Source: Siderastrea radians
Taxonomy: Eukaryota > Cnidaria > Anthozoa > Scleractinia > Rhizangiidae
Reading direction: 5' to 3'
Assembly: GCA_964017195.1 (NCBI GenBank)
Contig: OZ024896.1
Location: 1,302,001-1,366,000, forward strand
Length of the DNA: 64,000 nucleotides
Made by a program: the position numbers and the translations under genes. The notes beneath the pieces are model-generated. The model was not told where the DNA came from. It worked only from the letters and a program-made list of their open reading frames with translations, and did not search any database. Below, piece after piece: positions 30,250 to 41,355 of the stretch (position 1 is its first letter; each line of letters starts with the position of its first letter).

Positions 30250-32960
30250 AGTATCCTGTGCATTCTTAAAATTGGTTGAGACATGAATTTTCTATTGATA
30301 AGAAGCGGAACGTACAAACTGAGACTAGCTGTCCTCTGCATCGTAAATGTGGCGTAACTGAGGGACATTTATAACAATCCGTTCATATTAAGGACGATTA
30401 GAACGGTATGTGAACAAGCTGATTCACTTTAAAAGTTATTTCTCAGTGCTACCAAAAGTAAAATAAAACGTAGACTTTCTTTATGGTTATTGCATGTCCT
30501 GTTTATCTGCTGCCTGTACTAACTTGGAGGTATGTGACTACTTCTTTGACAACTGTATGTTGCTTTAAGCATCTGTCGCAAAAGTATTTTGTGAAATCTT
30601 TAAGCTTTAATTTCCCAGGGAAGAGGTCCTGGCGGAAAACAAAGATAGAAATTCCGTCTCATTTAACACTGGTTATCTTGTTTCTCTTATCTTCAACTCA
30701 TGAAGGAGCTCGTCGCCCGTAATGGACACAGAGAAAAAAGATAAAGAAATAGAGATTAGTTCCATGAACAGTAACATTCATCTCGTAATTGCTTAACATG
30801 TATGTTAAGACCTTAAAGATAAAAAAAGCATTTAATTTTTTAAATATATTTATTGATTTGTGTTTGCTTTGCAGCCCGATGGGAGGATAATTGCATTGCA
30901 AACAGAAGTCAAGATTCATTACTACCCTTCGCACGCAGCGCAAAAAGCGCAAGTAATAACACAACGACAGTCATGGATTGTGACTCGTGCTGGGTGCCTG
31001 ATGGACAGCATGGACCAGCGCTTTATTAAACAAGATTATGAAGAGTGCAAGTATTTACAATAAATTGTGATAACGTAAGCGGAATAATACCGCAGCTGAT
31101 GCACAAGGTAAAACGAAGAAAAAACCGAACAATTACAATGATCTTAAACAAATAATAAATATAACGAAATGCATTCAATACTTAAGATCAACACGGATAC
31201 ACATACAGTACTATAGAAAATGAAATTAAAGACCGTGCAAGTGCAGTTACATGAATAAAAAGCATAACGAAAAAAATTAAAGCTAGGAAAAAAACCTATA
31301 AAAGGAAAATACAATGCTTTGATACGCCGCCCGGTACGAAAACCCGGAATAAAAACCCCATTGGGACAAAAAAGCCCGGGAACGTACTCCTCGATCGAAT
31401 GCAGCGTATAGAGCTCCGAGGGTTAGAGCTTTAGGCTAAATTCATAATTTTAAGTTTGGTTCCACCCGGCGACTGTCCAAAAGGCGAGATAGCCAAAAAA
31501 TGCTAATACCTCGATATTTATACAAATATTTATTAGCATACCGTCAAACGTAGTTACGTATTCTTAAGTGTCAAAATAATTAAGAACAAAAGGCTACCAC
31601 AAACGTGATGAAAAATGCTACGAACCGTAATGAAAACGCTTTCCAACTACACGCTGTTACGTTGGAAAGCATTTAATCTCGCTGTAAGTGGCAGTTGCCA
31701 GCTGTTGTACTTTCTTCCTTTTTTGTGATATTGTTCAGGAGTTTTTTTTTCTAGTTTGCCTTTTTTTCTTTGCAGGAGCCTTTAGTCTCGCTCCCGTGGC
31801 ACACGTTTATTTTATTATTATTTTTTCTAGTTCAGTGCCTTCTTTTTCATTAAACGGTTGTGTTTTGCGATGTTTATGTGGTAGTTGAAGAATTTATAGC
31901 ATCGAAAGCTTAACTTGGCCACAGCCCTCCTCTGCTTCCTTGACTGTGGCAATTTATTCGCTTGTTTATATCCAACACAAATTAATGATATTAATAGTTA
32001 GGAACATTGTAATACTAATAGAATCATTCATGTGTCTAAGAACAGGGTCGAACTGATTATGGCACGTATGAGATAAACGCGATTCTGCTAGTAGACCGTT
32101 GGTTCCGTTTGTATCAGAAAGGAGCTGCAAACTACTTCTGTTAGAGTGATAACGAGGGCTATTTGAATTTCCATCTTTTTTACAGAACTCGGACATTACG
32201 TTTTACTATTTAGTTTTCCGTTTTTACTGCTTTTCCTAGTAGGTGTCACAAATAATAGGAAGAGATCCTCAGAAGCCTTTATGGATTCTAAGAGGATTCC
32301 TTTGCCTCTGTTTCCCTAAATAAATTGTTATATTCTGTTAAATACAAAAAAAAAACATACATTTTTTGTTATCTAATTTATTCTTGTCAGAGGCAAGTAG
32401 AAGTTTTAACCAAGAAAATAAAAGGTAAAATATGACTGCACACCGCAATACTCAAATCAGTAGAAATTCTACTAAACTATGTGACAGCGGAGCACCATAA
32501 ACATGGCGAACCTTAATAGAGAACCAGGCCCGTTAATTTTCATGGTCATGGCTAGCGAAATGGTTCGCAGGCGCGTACGTATCTACGTTGCGCAACATTC
32601 AGGATATCGAATCGAGTCGAAGTACATATCGCTTGGATTCGCAGCATTTGGCCGCAGTCCCGACGTCAAACATAGCAGAGCTAGTGCCTTCCAGTTTATG
32701 TCGTTCCAGCTGCGATCAGTCAACATCTGTTTAAGTATTAAAATGAAGACTATGGTTGAAGATGGTACAGAAGTTGGCTAGAGGATTAACGCGTTCTCTA
32801 TATCTTATGTCTGATATCATAAATTATCATGTGCATTGTTTGCACTGACAGTCTGACTGGGAAGTCATTTTTGGTTTCTCTTTTATCATAAACAGGGTTC
32901 CCAAGGAAATGCCACGCTACTCATTGCGTTTTATTTATTTATTATTTGCTTATTATTTTA
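30250..32960. other. No firmly supported gene
   Basis: Two ORFs are open but unrecognised: 30874-31063 plus (after TTTGCAG; PDGRIIALQTEVKIHYY...) and 32503-32781 plus (ATG in GCACCATAAACATGGC context, 92 codons). Neither shows a domain. Confidence 0.35.
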
Positions 32961-32967
32961 CCCACAG

Positions 32968-33266
32968 AAGAAAAACCGGAGGCAACACTCTTTCACGGCT
33001 TAGAGGAAGTCAAATTAAACGAAATGACACAAGCCGATCTGCGATCCTTCATACCCCGAATGCTGAGGGCCACCACGGGTGAAAGTCCACAATGGGGAAA
33101 GGAGGCATCTAAACCTCTGTGGTGGCCCTCAGACATACCATTTCAAAATATCAAACAAGATCAAAGAAGTAATGAAGAAAAAGAGAGGATGTCATGGAAA
33201 TGTGCACTCCAGCAAATAGTGCACAAATGCTACGAATACTATGGGCAGGAAGATATCCTCACTTGA
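32968..33266 (+). CDS. NRF1-like DNA-binding exon
   Basis: NRF1/EWG/P3A2 proteins are bZIP-like transcription factors that bind GC-rich palindromes. The exon starts after a CCCACAG acceptor and ends in TGA at 33266. It encodes MTQADLRSFIPRMLRATTGE, GKEASKPLWWPSDIPFQNIK and MSWKCALQQIVHKCYEYYGQ, matching in order the NRF1 block MTQxxLRxFIPxML...WGKExxKPxWWPxDIPxxNV...VSWxxALRxIVxxCYxxHGREDL. It stops right after GQEDILT, where NRF1 normally continues, so it is a paralogue or fragment without the activation tail. No upstream exons are recognised. Confidence 0.7.
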
Positions 33267-33289
33267 ACAAAGGTGACACACGGCAATTT

Positions 33290-33440
33290 TCAAGAGTTAT
33301 TTTAACTCTAAAAGTGGAGTTAGTGGAGTTAAAATTGTAGGTTAAAATAGCCCCTTTTTAGGGGTTATTTTAACTCCCTAATTTAACTCCAATTTTGAGG
33401 GTATAATAACTTCAGTGATGTTAACTCCATGATGTTAAGC
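33290..33440. repeat. GTTAAAATAACTCC-type palindromic low-complexity block
   Basis: Repeated AACTCC/GGAGTT and TTAAAATAGCCCC/GGGGTTATTTTAA units in both orientations. Confidence 0.7.
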
Positions 33441-33689
33441 TTCTTTGCACGGTAACCTCAATCTAGATAACGTTGCCTCTTTAGGGATAGAGGAACCCTT
33501 CACTAAATTGATCACGTCCAAATTTGAAGAAAACAACTCTCCACGTTTGGCGCGACACCAGACTGGTATAACTCTCTTATACGCATCAACAACAAGCCTT
33601 ATTATATAGACAAGAGTCAAGAGTGTTTTAGTGGAAAATAAATCATTCGTAAAATTCATACGAAACTACATCCGGGACTCGAGTGGCGT

Positions 33690-33900
33690 ATTTTCCATAT
33701 CCTCACTAGTGAGGATATCTATGACGTCATTTGCCCCTTTTTTCACTGTTGTTTGTACAAAAATACCCTTGCCTATATAATAAAGAGAAAATTACACGGC
33801 GGCTTGAAGATATGAATTTTATTTTCTCGTGGTTAAAAACAATATTTTCGCTGCGCTCGTTCGTAAAATATTGTTTTTACCAACAGCAACCGGATTAGTT
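33690..33900. repeat. Dispersed repeat with ATCCTCACTAGTGAGGAT palindrome
   Basis: The perfect palindrome at about 33701 is followed by GACGTCATTTG and, later, an AAAACAATATTTTCG...CGTAAAATATTGTTTT hairpin. It resembles a repeat I associate with cnidarian genomes. Confidence 0.5.
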
Positions 33901-34439
33901 ACATTCATCTTGTTGCTGATTACCAACTTAAGAAACAGGTTTGTTTAGGAAATGTATGTGTAAAGGTCAACGGTTTGAGCGCCGCAGAATTGAGGCCAGA
34001 ATCGTTACCCTCGTGTTATGTTTGTGGACCAGTTACTTTGCTTCAGTTTGTTCCTCTTAGGTGCATGTATGGTATCGGTAAACCATGTTGAGAAACTAAC
34101 AAAACCCTGGGGTGGGGAGAGAACCCTGCAGTGGACTAGCATCCCTAGCTTCATCTGAGACCCTTTACTCGGATGTCGTTAGAAAAATTTTTCTTTCCCA
34201 AGGCCGATTTTTTTTAACGAAGTCCAACTTAGACCATGGTTTAATAAACCTTTCCATCTGTCTTCAGGTGGCTTATTTATGTGCTACATGCCTGCTTGAC
34301 ATAAGTTATGGTAAAGAAGGCTTATATATTTTGATATGCCAGATTGAACCGAGGGTTTGTTTAACTTTCAAATGAACGCCCCCAGCGTTTGAGTTATTGT
34401 AGCTGCATCCTCTAACCTTCGTCACTTCGTCACTGTCAG

Positions 34440-34511
34440 GCGTTCAGGGTGGGACTATCGGATGTTATCAACTTGGAGTGGCTTCGAATGCTTGATCAGA
34501 AGGAACTACAG
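34440..34511 (+). CDS. HECT E3 ligase exon 1 of 3 (UBE3C-like)
   Basis: TGTCAG before, GTAGGT after, 72 nt. Encodes AFRVGLSDVINLEWLRMLDQ-KELQ. UBE3C-type HECT domains have FxxGLxDVINLEWLRMFxQKELQ just before the N-lobe/C-lobe hinge. Confidence 0.85.
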
Positions 34512-34589
34512 GTAGGTTAATTCGTTTAATCTTGTCCGTGGTCTGTCCTGAGATAAACAAATAAGGGGATTAGTTTCTAAAGAAACTGG

Positions 34590-34880
34590 ATGCTGCATCG
34601 ATGGGGAAGTGAAACATAATAATGTGGATTTATCAGCGGAGTTTATAAGGTAGCCACTGTGGAGAAATTGAAAGCTGGCGTTTCGAGTGTTAGCCCTTCG
34701 TCAGAGTGAATGCTCCTGCCAATAGCGTAGCTCCATCGTGCTCCATATAAACCAAACCCAACCCACAATTCCCTGATTCGCTCTGACGAAGGGCTAACGC
34801 TCGAAACGTCAGCTTTCAATTTCTCCACGGTGGCCAATTTAACTTGCCAACTCAGTTGATAAATCTAAATTTTGTGTCCT
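34590..34880. repeat. Penelope-end hairpin (inside HECT intron)
   Basis: AAAGCTGGCGTTTCGAGTGT...CCCTTCGTCAGAGTGAA and its reverse complement (TTCGCTCTGACGAAGGGCTA...GCTTTCAATTT) sit about 60 nt apart. Same terminal sequence as the Penelope-like fragment at 22.1-22.8 kb. Confidence 0.75.
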
Positions 34881-35181
34881 GGGATACAACTAAGCTTCAA
34901 GTTGTTGTTTCTTTGTTTGTTTTTTTACTAAGATGTATAAATAGGTACCAGTGAACAGTTCAGAAAAAAACGAGCAAAATACCCTGGGTAACACTGAGAT
35001 GAAATAGCATGTCATCCAGGGGAGTAGTAATAGTCCTAGCCATTTGATGGTAAACAAACTGGAGGTATTCGCATGCCTAATAGCTACCAAGCTGGCGTAA
35101 ATAATTGTCTGTCTTACCACTTACCACATAAAAATTGTAGTCTCATTAAATTCGCTTACCACTTCCCATTTTATATTTTAG

Positions 35182-35248
35182 GTTCTCGTTTCTGGTGCCT
35201 TGATTCCCGTCGATCTTGAAGATCTCAGAAGAAACACGAATTATTCAG
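35182..35248 (+). CDS. HECT E3 ligase exon 2 of 3 (UBE3C-like)
   Basis: ATTTTAG before, GTACAG after. Encodes VLVSGALIPVDLEDLRRNTN-YS and joins in phase to exon 1; equivalent to the UBE3C VLISGxxxPIxLxDLxxxTNYSGG segment. Confidence 0.85.
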
Positions 35249-35353
35249 GTACAGCTTTTCTTTTACGTAGCATCGTTGTTAACCAGTGTTAAGTGAAAGT
35301 CACTGTCAGTTACTTTCGTGGCTTGTTTTTGTTGTCGAAAATCTAATGCTGTC

Positions 35354-35390
35354 CCTGTTGTTGTTGTTGTTGTTGTTGTTGTTATTGTTT
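35354..35390. repeat. (TTG)n microsatellite
   Basis: About twelve TTG triplets within the intron. Confidence 0.9.
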
Positions 35391-35440
35391 TTTCCTGCTG
35401 TTCCTATTGCTGTTGTTCTTATAATTCTTCTTATTTTCAG

Positions 35441-35540
35441 GCGGATCACTGAAGATCATCCTTGCATTATATCGTTTTGGCGAGTAGTAGATCAGTTAAC
35501 CTACACACAGGAAAGGACAAAGTCAAAAGACGTGCTCTAA
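35441..35540 (+). pseudogene. HECT E3 ligase exon 3, frameshifted (UBE3C-like)
   Basis: After TTTTCAG the spliced frame reads GGSLKIILAL and soon stops. The neighbouring frame reads EDHPCIISFWRVVDQLTYTQ, the true HECT continuation (…DHPxIxxFWRVVxxLT). A small indel near 35450 therefore disrupts the exon. The catalytic Cys-containing end of the HECT domain is not found downstream, where repeats and a LINE fragment follow. Confidence 0.75.
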
Positions 35541-35669
35541 CAAATAATATTGAAAATGGGGGGCTTAATGATACACGTGGAATCTCTTATTCAAGCGCAG
35601 AAGATACTCGTCGTGTCTTTCGCTACACGGCCAAGGGCTTTTATCTTGAATGACCGTAACATATTTTAC

Positions 35670-35860
35670 ACCCCCCGGGGGGGAACAACGGCGGAGCCTA
35701 ATGCCCCAGGGGCTTTTCTTTTTTGGGGGGGGGTCACTTGCCCCAGACCTCCAGTTTTCGCTCGGTCAACCAAATACTCGTCTTGTCCTTAGGGTTCGTA
35801 TTTTGCCCCCCTAGGGGAGGGACGACAACGGCGGGGTCTAATGCCCCTGGGGCTTTTCTT
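35670..35860. repeat. Two direct copies of a GC-rich unit
   Basis: CGGCGGAGCCTAATGCCCCA-GGGGCTTTTCTT (about 35688) recurs at about 35830 as CGGCGGGGTCTAATGCCCCT, with runs of C and G. Confidence 0.7.
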
Positions 35861-35869
35861 GTTTAAACG

Positions 35870-36980
35870 CTATGTGGACCCGGAATACGTTGCTGGAAAC
35901 TTGTCTTAGATACACTTTTAAAGCCGGTTGGAGGCCCTTATCTTTTGAAGTGTAACTTTAGTCTTCGTGTAAAAGTGAGCCCTTTTTACGTCGAATGCTT
36001 GACGTTATGGTCCAGATTCAACACGACCTTGACTGATCAAGTTGAGGATATTTTGAATGAGATAGTGTGGAACAACAAGAACATAATCGTTAACAAAAAA
36101 TCATGTTATTACTCGGATTTGGTTGAAGTGGGCATGCATAGAATTCGCGATATGGTTAAGGCCGATGGAAGTTTTTATACGTGGTCGGATTTGCAGCTTA
36201 AAGGTCTTCAGCCCAAGAATTTCCTCTTCTGGCACGGTTTAATAGACGCTATTTCTATCAGTTGGAAAAAAGAGCTGAAATCCAATACGCTCTCACATAC
36301 TCCCCCTTTCGAGCCTCTTGAGTTTGCGTTGGTGCTAAATTCTGCAAAAGTCTGTATCAGAAACAAATACCAAAAAATTGTATGAAGCACAGGTGTCTGA
36401 TCTGCGTGAAATCCCTACAGCACAATCTAGATTTAATGAAATGCTTCTCGATTCTGAACTAGTGTGGAAAAAAATTTATAGCTTGCGCTTCCAAGTCGCG
36501 TTAGATACGTATACCAGAGATTTTCAGTATAAAATTTTGAATGGAATTTTATTTACTAATGCAAAATTAAGCAAGCTTAAACTAGTTGAATCACCTTTAT
36601 GTACTTTCTGTGGCAAGGACGAGGAAACCCCCGAACATCTCTTTGTATTTTGCAAATCCTCTAGAGCTTTCTGGAAAGAAATCTCTAGTTGGTTACGTAA
36701 ATGCGGTATTGATACACTTCCTGATTTAACCGATCAAGTTAATATTATGGTTGGTTTGTTTGATGCCAAGAGCCACTTTATGCTTTTGAATCATATTGTG
36801 TTAATAGCAAAGCAGACCATCTTTTTCTGCAGACGAAAATCTATTGCTCCAAGCCTTATCATCTCCCTTGCCACCTTAAAAAAATTTTCAAAATAGAAGA
36901 ATACCTTGCCAAAGAAAAGAACAAATTAAATCTGCATCTGGCCGGAAATGGGAAAAACTGGTATACGAAAGTATGTCGAC
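35870..36980 (+). mobile_element. L1/Tx1-type LINE, 3' end of ORF2
   Basis: Two overlapping frames (35945-36385 and 36378-36896) give the C-terminal region of a LINE reverse-transcriptase protein: FNTTLTDQVEDILNEIVWNN, WSDLQLKGLQPKNFLFWHGL, then YKILNGILFTNAKLSKLKLV and SPLCTFCGKDEETPEHLFVF, an RVT zinc-binding (CxxC...H...C) module. A frameshift joins them. The RT and endonuclease domains are absent: 5'-truncated copy. Confidence 0.8.
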
Positions 36981-37039
36981 CAAGGCTCTCATACGTTATA
37001 AGCATTTGTTTTTTGTCATTTTTATAAGTCTATGATAAG

Positions 37040-37414
37040 TTATATATTCTTGGTAAAAGGAACTCTAATCTTAACTTTTTTTTGGTTGGATGAAAATAAT
37101 GCAAGGAGTTTAAAACAATGTTTCCTGTTTGGTAATTGTAGGGTGAAAAATAATGTTGGGTCCGCAAAACTTTTTTTTTTCTTGTCGTCGTAAAATGTTT
37201 TTTTTTTCGGTTTGATAACCTCGAATTGTGGCCCCTCGCATTCAACCTCCTCCAATATTCCACAGCTGAAACAGGTGAGCTCGGAAGTTTTTCTGTCTAA
37301 CTCGGTATGGGAGCCACAGCCTTTGCAAAGTGCTGTTTCGCTTCTTTGCAGGGAGAAAGGTTTAACCTCTCGCTTTGGATCTTTTATGTATTTGTGAAAG
37401 CATTTTGGGCACAA
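37040..37414 (-). CDS. Cys-rich zinc-ribbon-like ORF
   Basis: The N-terminus reads MCPKCFHKYI, followed by CKGCGSHTEL and CFSCGI: three CxxC pairs, zinc-ribbon like. It lies 100 bp beyond another Cys-rich ORF on the same strand. Unrecognised; may be a broken part of one transposon-associated gene. Confidence 0.35.
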   Translation of the reverse strand: MCPKCFHKYIKDPKREVKPFSLQRSETALCKGCGSHTELDRKTSELTCFSCGILEEVECEGPQFEVIKPKKKTFYDDKKKKSFADPTLFFTLQLPNRKHCFKLLALFSSNQKKVKIRVPFTKNI

Positions 37415-37512
37415 CAGAAAGTTACCTCTTTAGTAAAGTCTGGTTTTAGCGCCGCGGTCTTGACAACACGGATCAATGTCGAGTATATGAAAACAAAAAT
37501 GTATTTATTTTT

Positions 37513-37914
37513 TTACACAAACGGCTCATAATACCTGCTTTTATATTCCCAATCACATATACAATCATGATGATCATTACAATCGCAACACGGCAGACTA
37601 TCAATTTCACAATTAAAACCGCATTTGCTGCATTTTTCGTAATGACAGTCTCCGTCACAAAGATGGGAATCACAATATTCACACCTTCCCACGTCACATA
37701 ATAATTTCATTACAATCTTCACAGTGCCGAGCATCCGCAAACAAAGCAACATCCGCTTGTATACAAAGCCCCGAGTACCCGCAAACAAAGAGCTGGCTTC
37801 CTCGCAGGTGATTTGTTCCTTCTTGTTAAGTTCATCTACAAGTAGCTCCAGCCCCACCTTCACGCATACGTCTTTCACCTGTCTTTTTATTTCTGGCGTG
37901 GCTGTGAAAACCAC
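37513..37914 (-). CDS. Cys-rich ORF, 133 codons
   Basis: The N-terminal half is helical (ATPEIKRQVKDVCVKVGLEL, LVDELNKKEQITCEEASSLF). The C-terminal half has CEYCDSHLCDGDCHYEKCSK-CGFNCEI and CCDCNDHHDCIC, a dense Cys/His cluster likely to bind several zincs. A segment GFVYKRMLLCLRML is echoed at 38023-38069 (RFVYKRWMLQV), indicating a local duplication. Unknown function. Confidence 0.4.
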   Translation of the reverse strand: MVFTATPEIKRQVKDVCVKVGLELLVDELNKKEQITCEEASSLFAGTRGFVYKRMLLCLRMLGTVKIVMKLLCDVGRCEYCDSHLCDGDCHYEKCSKCGFNCEIDSLPCCDCNDHHDCICDWEYKSRYYEPFV

Positions 37915-38310
37915 TTAGCGCTCGCCGCCTTCTGGGCCAGTTTTAAATGCAAGTCCTGACTGCACAGCACAAACCAACCGCAAAAGCTGGCTTTTGCTGA
38001 GTTTGTACCCTTTTGCTTCTGGACCTGTAACATCCATCGCTTGTATACAAAGCGCCGACATTTCTTCAATTTGAAATAAAATAATTTGGGAAATTGCTAG
38101 AAAATAAACACCACGTGACGCCCAAGCGTGACATTACGTAACATACAAGCCAACTTAAAGAATCAGAGAGATCAAAGTTCTCGCAAAAATCGAACAAAAA
38201 GCTGGATCTTAAAAAAACTGAAAAAGGACCTTCGAGCCGAGATTCGCCAGCAGCTGCAAAAAAATTAAACTTGAACTTCACTACATCAAGTTCGCGTTGA
38301 TTTTCTTCCT

Positions 38311-38523
38311 TCATCTCTTAACGATTTTGGTCGCGATGTGTGGGTACAGTTGTTTGTATTTCGCTTGCACGGAAGCAGACAAAGCCACCACAGGCATAGG
38401 GTCGGGGATGAATCTCGCCTTCCCAAAATCGATGACCACGGGATTACATTGCTGCTCACGTTTCTCTGGCAAAATTTTATTTGATTTGAACTCCGTTGTG
38501 GAGCACACCAGCTTAGTGAACAT
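38311..38523 (-). pseudogene. Protein kinase fragment (DFG region)
   Basis: Encodes EKREQQCNPVVIDFGKARFI then a Pro/Ala region and KYKQLYPHIATKIVKR. VVIDFGKA is the kinase magnesium-binding loop, and YPHIAT(K/P)IV resembles the APE region with its key residues altered. The upstream catalytic loop is missing. I recall similar kinase pieces among coral repetitive genes. Confidence 0.5.
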
Positions 38524-38661
38524 GATCGAGCGCCTGTGTAATGTTCTTTAGGATTCCTTGCCAAGAAGGCTTGTCCAATGTCAGGTGTTTTAACCTCTTC
38601 TTTAAGGTGACGCTTTGATGTTTCTGTCCGTGGAATTGTATGATCAGTCTCAGAGGCATTT

Positions 38662-39043
38662 TCAGTTAAGGTAATCCTTCTGTTTACTCTGTTTACTTAC
38701 AATTACTTGGGCTAGATAGGTTTCACTACACTTAAAAAACATACGCAGGCGACGTCTCATTAACAACTCAGCTGGCGTGGCACCTGTGGTTCTGTGTGGG
38801 GTTGTGCGATATTTTAACAGGAAATATGCTAGTCTATGTTTCATAGACCAACTCTTGTTGCCTTCTTAGACCTGTTTGACTAGTGCCTCCTTCAACTACT
38901 CTGACCGACCTTTCGGCCGCCCCATTTGATTGTGGGTGGTAAGGGGGAACTAAGGTGTGTTTGATGCCATTTTTGTTCATAAACTCAGCAAATTCGGTTG
39001 AAACGAAGAGTGGTCCGTTATCAGATACCACTTCCTCAAGCAA
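38662..39043 (-). pseudogene. Ty3-type retrotransposon integrase fragment
   Basis: Two frames on the minus strand: [20 protein letters not shown] with [19 protein letters not shown] (39043-38834), then [29 protein letters not shown] (38844-38662). DNG...[12 protein letters not shown] is the second half of the integrase catalytic core (Asp and Glu of DDE) and TTPH..TG.TPAELL is its C-terminal signature. A frameshift separates them and no protease or reverse transcriptase lies nearby. Confidence 0.85.
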
Positions 39044-39049
39044 ACCGTG

Positions 39050-39984
39050 TTACTTATCTTTCACTAGTTTACAAGATTTTTCACTAGTTTACAGGATTTT
39101 TCTTAAATTTTCTTAATAATTTGCTTCTTGTGTACATTCTGTTGGAAATTTTTATCTCCTTTTTGGTAGTCAGACTCCCTACCCAGGGCTCAAAGTTTAT
39201 TTTTGGCTTTGAGAGCACTTGTGCTACCAGGTGTAAACTTCTAAGGGCACTGCCAAAATGTTGGGCGCACAGCTAAAAATGTTAGGAGCACAGTTTAAAA
39301 TACTGGTAGTAGTTGGGAGAATTTGTTGTTTGTGTGAATGTTTGTGATCATAAGTGATCATTTTCTTTATTCTTGGGACCTGTACGTTTGATCAAGTAGG
39401 GACATTGTAAGGAGAAATAAGATGCTTGTCACCAATGGTGCTTAAATGATTAAGAAAACAATACCCCTGCGATGTAATAATACTCCTAGATTCTTCATGC
39501 TAAAGAAACCTGAAAATATTCTCCATGTGCTGTGTGATTTTATCCAGCACTGCTTCAAATCGCTTGCTCATTACCTCCTGGGAAGCAGTCGGAAAAGGGA
39601 GTGGGGAAAACGTTTCAGTCGAAAACATCAACCTGATCTTTGTGACCTGTTGAAATCAGGTTCGAGGCCGAAGAAGAAGGCAGCGGCTGGCTGTTTACTA
39701 AGAAATTATAGTTATGCAAATGAGCGTTTTGTAAGAGAATTAATTACACTGTTGACTGCACATTAACATTTTTTAATAACTGGGATATAATTCGTTGTCT
39801 TAAAAATTGTTCTTGAAAAGGTTGTTTAGCCATTCTTGACTCTGGATTGACCTTTCACATTGGCAACGCAAGCTCGATTGCACAAGAAGCATGTGTTTTA
39901 AAGGTAGCCTTCACTCACACTTGTCAGCGGAGTCTTTACAAAACCGAAAAGAGTCTCGGATGGAATGGAAACGTCGAGCCCATT
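39050..39984. other. No supported gene
   Basis: One 106-codon ORF (39446-39766 plus) has no recognised domain. Otherwise AT-rich. Confidence 0.35.
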
Positions 39985-40150
39985 CTTGTAGGTGACCAGC
40001 TCTAGTTGCGACCACTTTTCTTAATTCCCGAGGTGGTTACTTACGAGAGCTTTGACTGTATGTTATATCACTTACATGTGATGATTAAAGTAAAAAGTCC
40101 AGAAAAGGAAGTGAGGTCGCTCTTTCTCTGCGGAGATGGTGGGTTTTGGA
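39985..40150. repeat. Dispersed repeat, copy 1
   Basis: About 165 bp (CTTGTAGGTGACCAGCTCT...AATTCCCGAGGTGGT...GACTGTATGTT...GTCCAGAAAAGGAA) recurs in the same orientation at 57030-57190 with moderate divergence. Confidence 0.8.
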
Positions 40151-40159
40151 AAGCAACAA

Positions 40160-40900
40160 CAACAGCATGAGGGCTTTTACTGACGCTGGCTGAAGGCTAA
40201 CGGACGGACCATCACAAGGATTTTGGGCGCATTTCTTTAGGTGAGTCTTTCTCTGTCTGCAGCGGTCATTGCTGAGACTCGCAGGCCTTTCATCTTTTCT
40301 TGGTGTTTTATATTGTTTCTTTTGTTTTTAGCGTTTGTCTTTGACGCGAACAAGGCCGGTACATTTAGAGGTATGGAACAATTAAGATTTTTCTTCAATT
40401 TTCCAGACCATTTGAAACTAAACAAACCGGCGAACTCTTGATGTTTTAAAATCAATTGAAAGGGCAAGTTTAAAAATCAAGTACATAGTTATCATTGTGC
40501 GTGGCTGAATTATGGAAAGGAATTATGTTTCCCTCTCAAGCATCATGCGACAGCTTGTCCGTTTGTCTCTCAACCCTTAACATTTTCTCTTGTAACAAGG
40601 TATGTTGTAGGCCCTCTAAGGAAATAAAAAGAACCAAGCAAAAACTTGTTACCTCACTCTCCTAAGATCAAAGCCGTAAGCAAGTTCTCTACTCTCCACT
40701 TGTTACCAACGACCACTGAAACGGCCCTTTGGTCGAACAAAACGGTACTCAAGGTAGATGTCTTTTGCTTAGAAAATGACAGTCACTAAACAAATAATAC
40801 ATTGTATTTATGGAGTCATCGTGTAAGCCCAGTAGGGAGAAGTAACAGGGAAAGAGAAATAAACTACACTGCGATAGGATCCTATGTTGACACACTTAAG
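40160..40900. other. No supported gene
   Basis: No ORF with recognisable domain, RNA or repeat boundary that I can support. Confidence 0.35.
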
Positions 40901-41355
40901 AGAATCGGCGGACAAGCTCAGAAAATCGAAAATCCTGATAACTTGCCAGAAGAACACTTTTGGGGAGCTATCTTCGAAAATATTACTTAAACCTTCTGGA
41001 ATTCTATTGTTTTCGGGAAATCCGGAAAAACGGTTTTGCTTAATTTATTACGCAATAATCAGGCTTGAAATTAAACAAATTGAAAACGCTTGCTTTAAAA
41101 CCGTTTGCAACGCCAGAAAACAATTTTAATTTTAAATGATAGCAATACCCTTATACTTTCTACCAATGGGAATTGCATGGAGTTTTGCTTTATTTATATG
41201 GTTTGGTGGTTCTTTGAAACAAAGGCATTTTGTGCACTTCCGAAAAAGGCAAAAATTGGTAAACTACAGAGGCTTAAAATGGGTCTTGGTATGTCTAATA
41301 TCGAATTGAAATAAATACTGTGATAAAGTTTGGCCCTACTTCTATATTATGATAT
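40901..41355. repeat. Left arm of a 7-kb composite inverted repeat
   Basis: Reverse complement of 47512-47968 (shared GACAAGCTCAG-AAAATCG, CATGGAGTTTTGCTTTATTTA, TGGTATGTCTAATATCGA). Short ORFs in it are mirrored in the other arm (for example 41105-41314 and 47552-47782). Confidence 0.8.
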
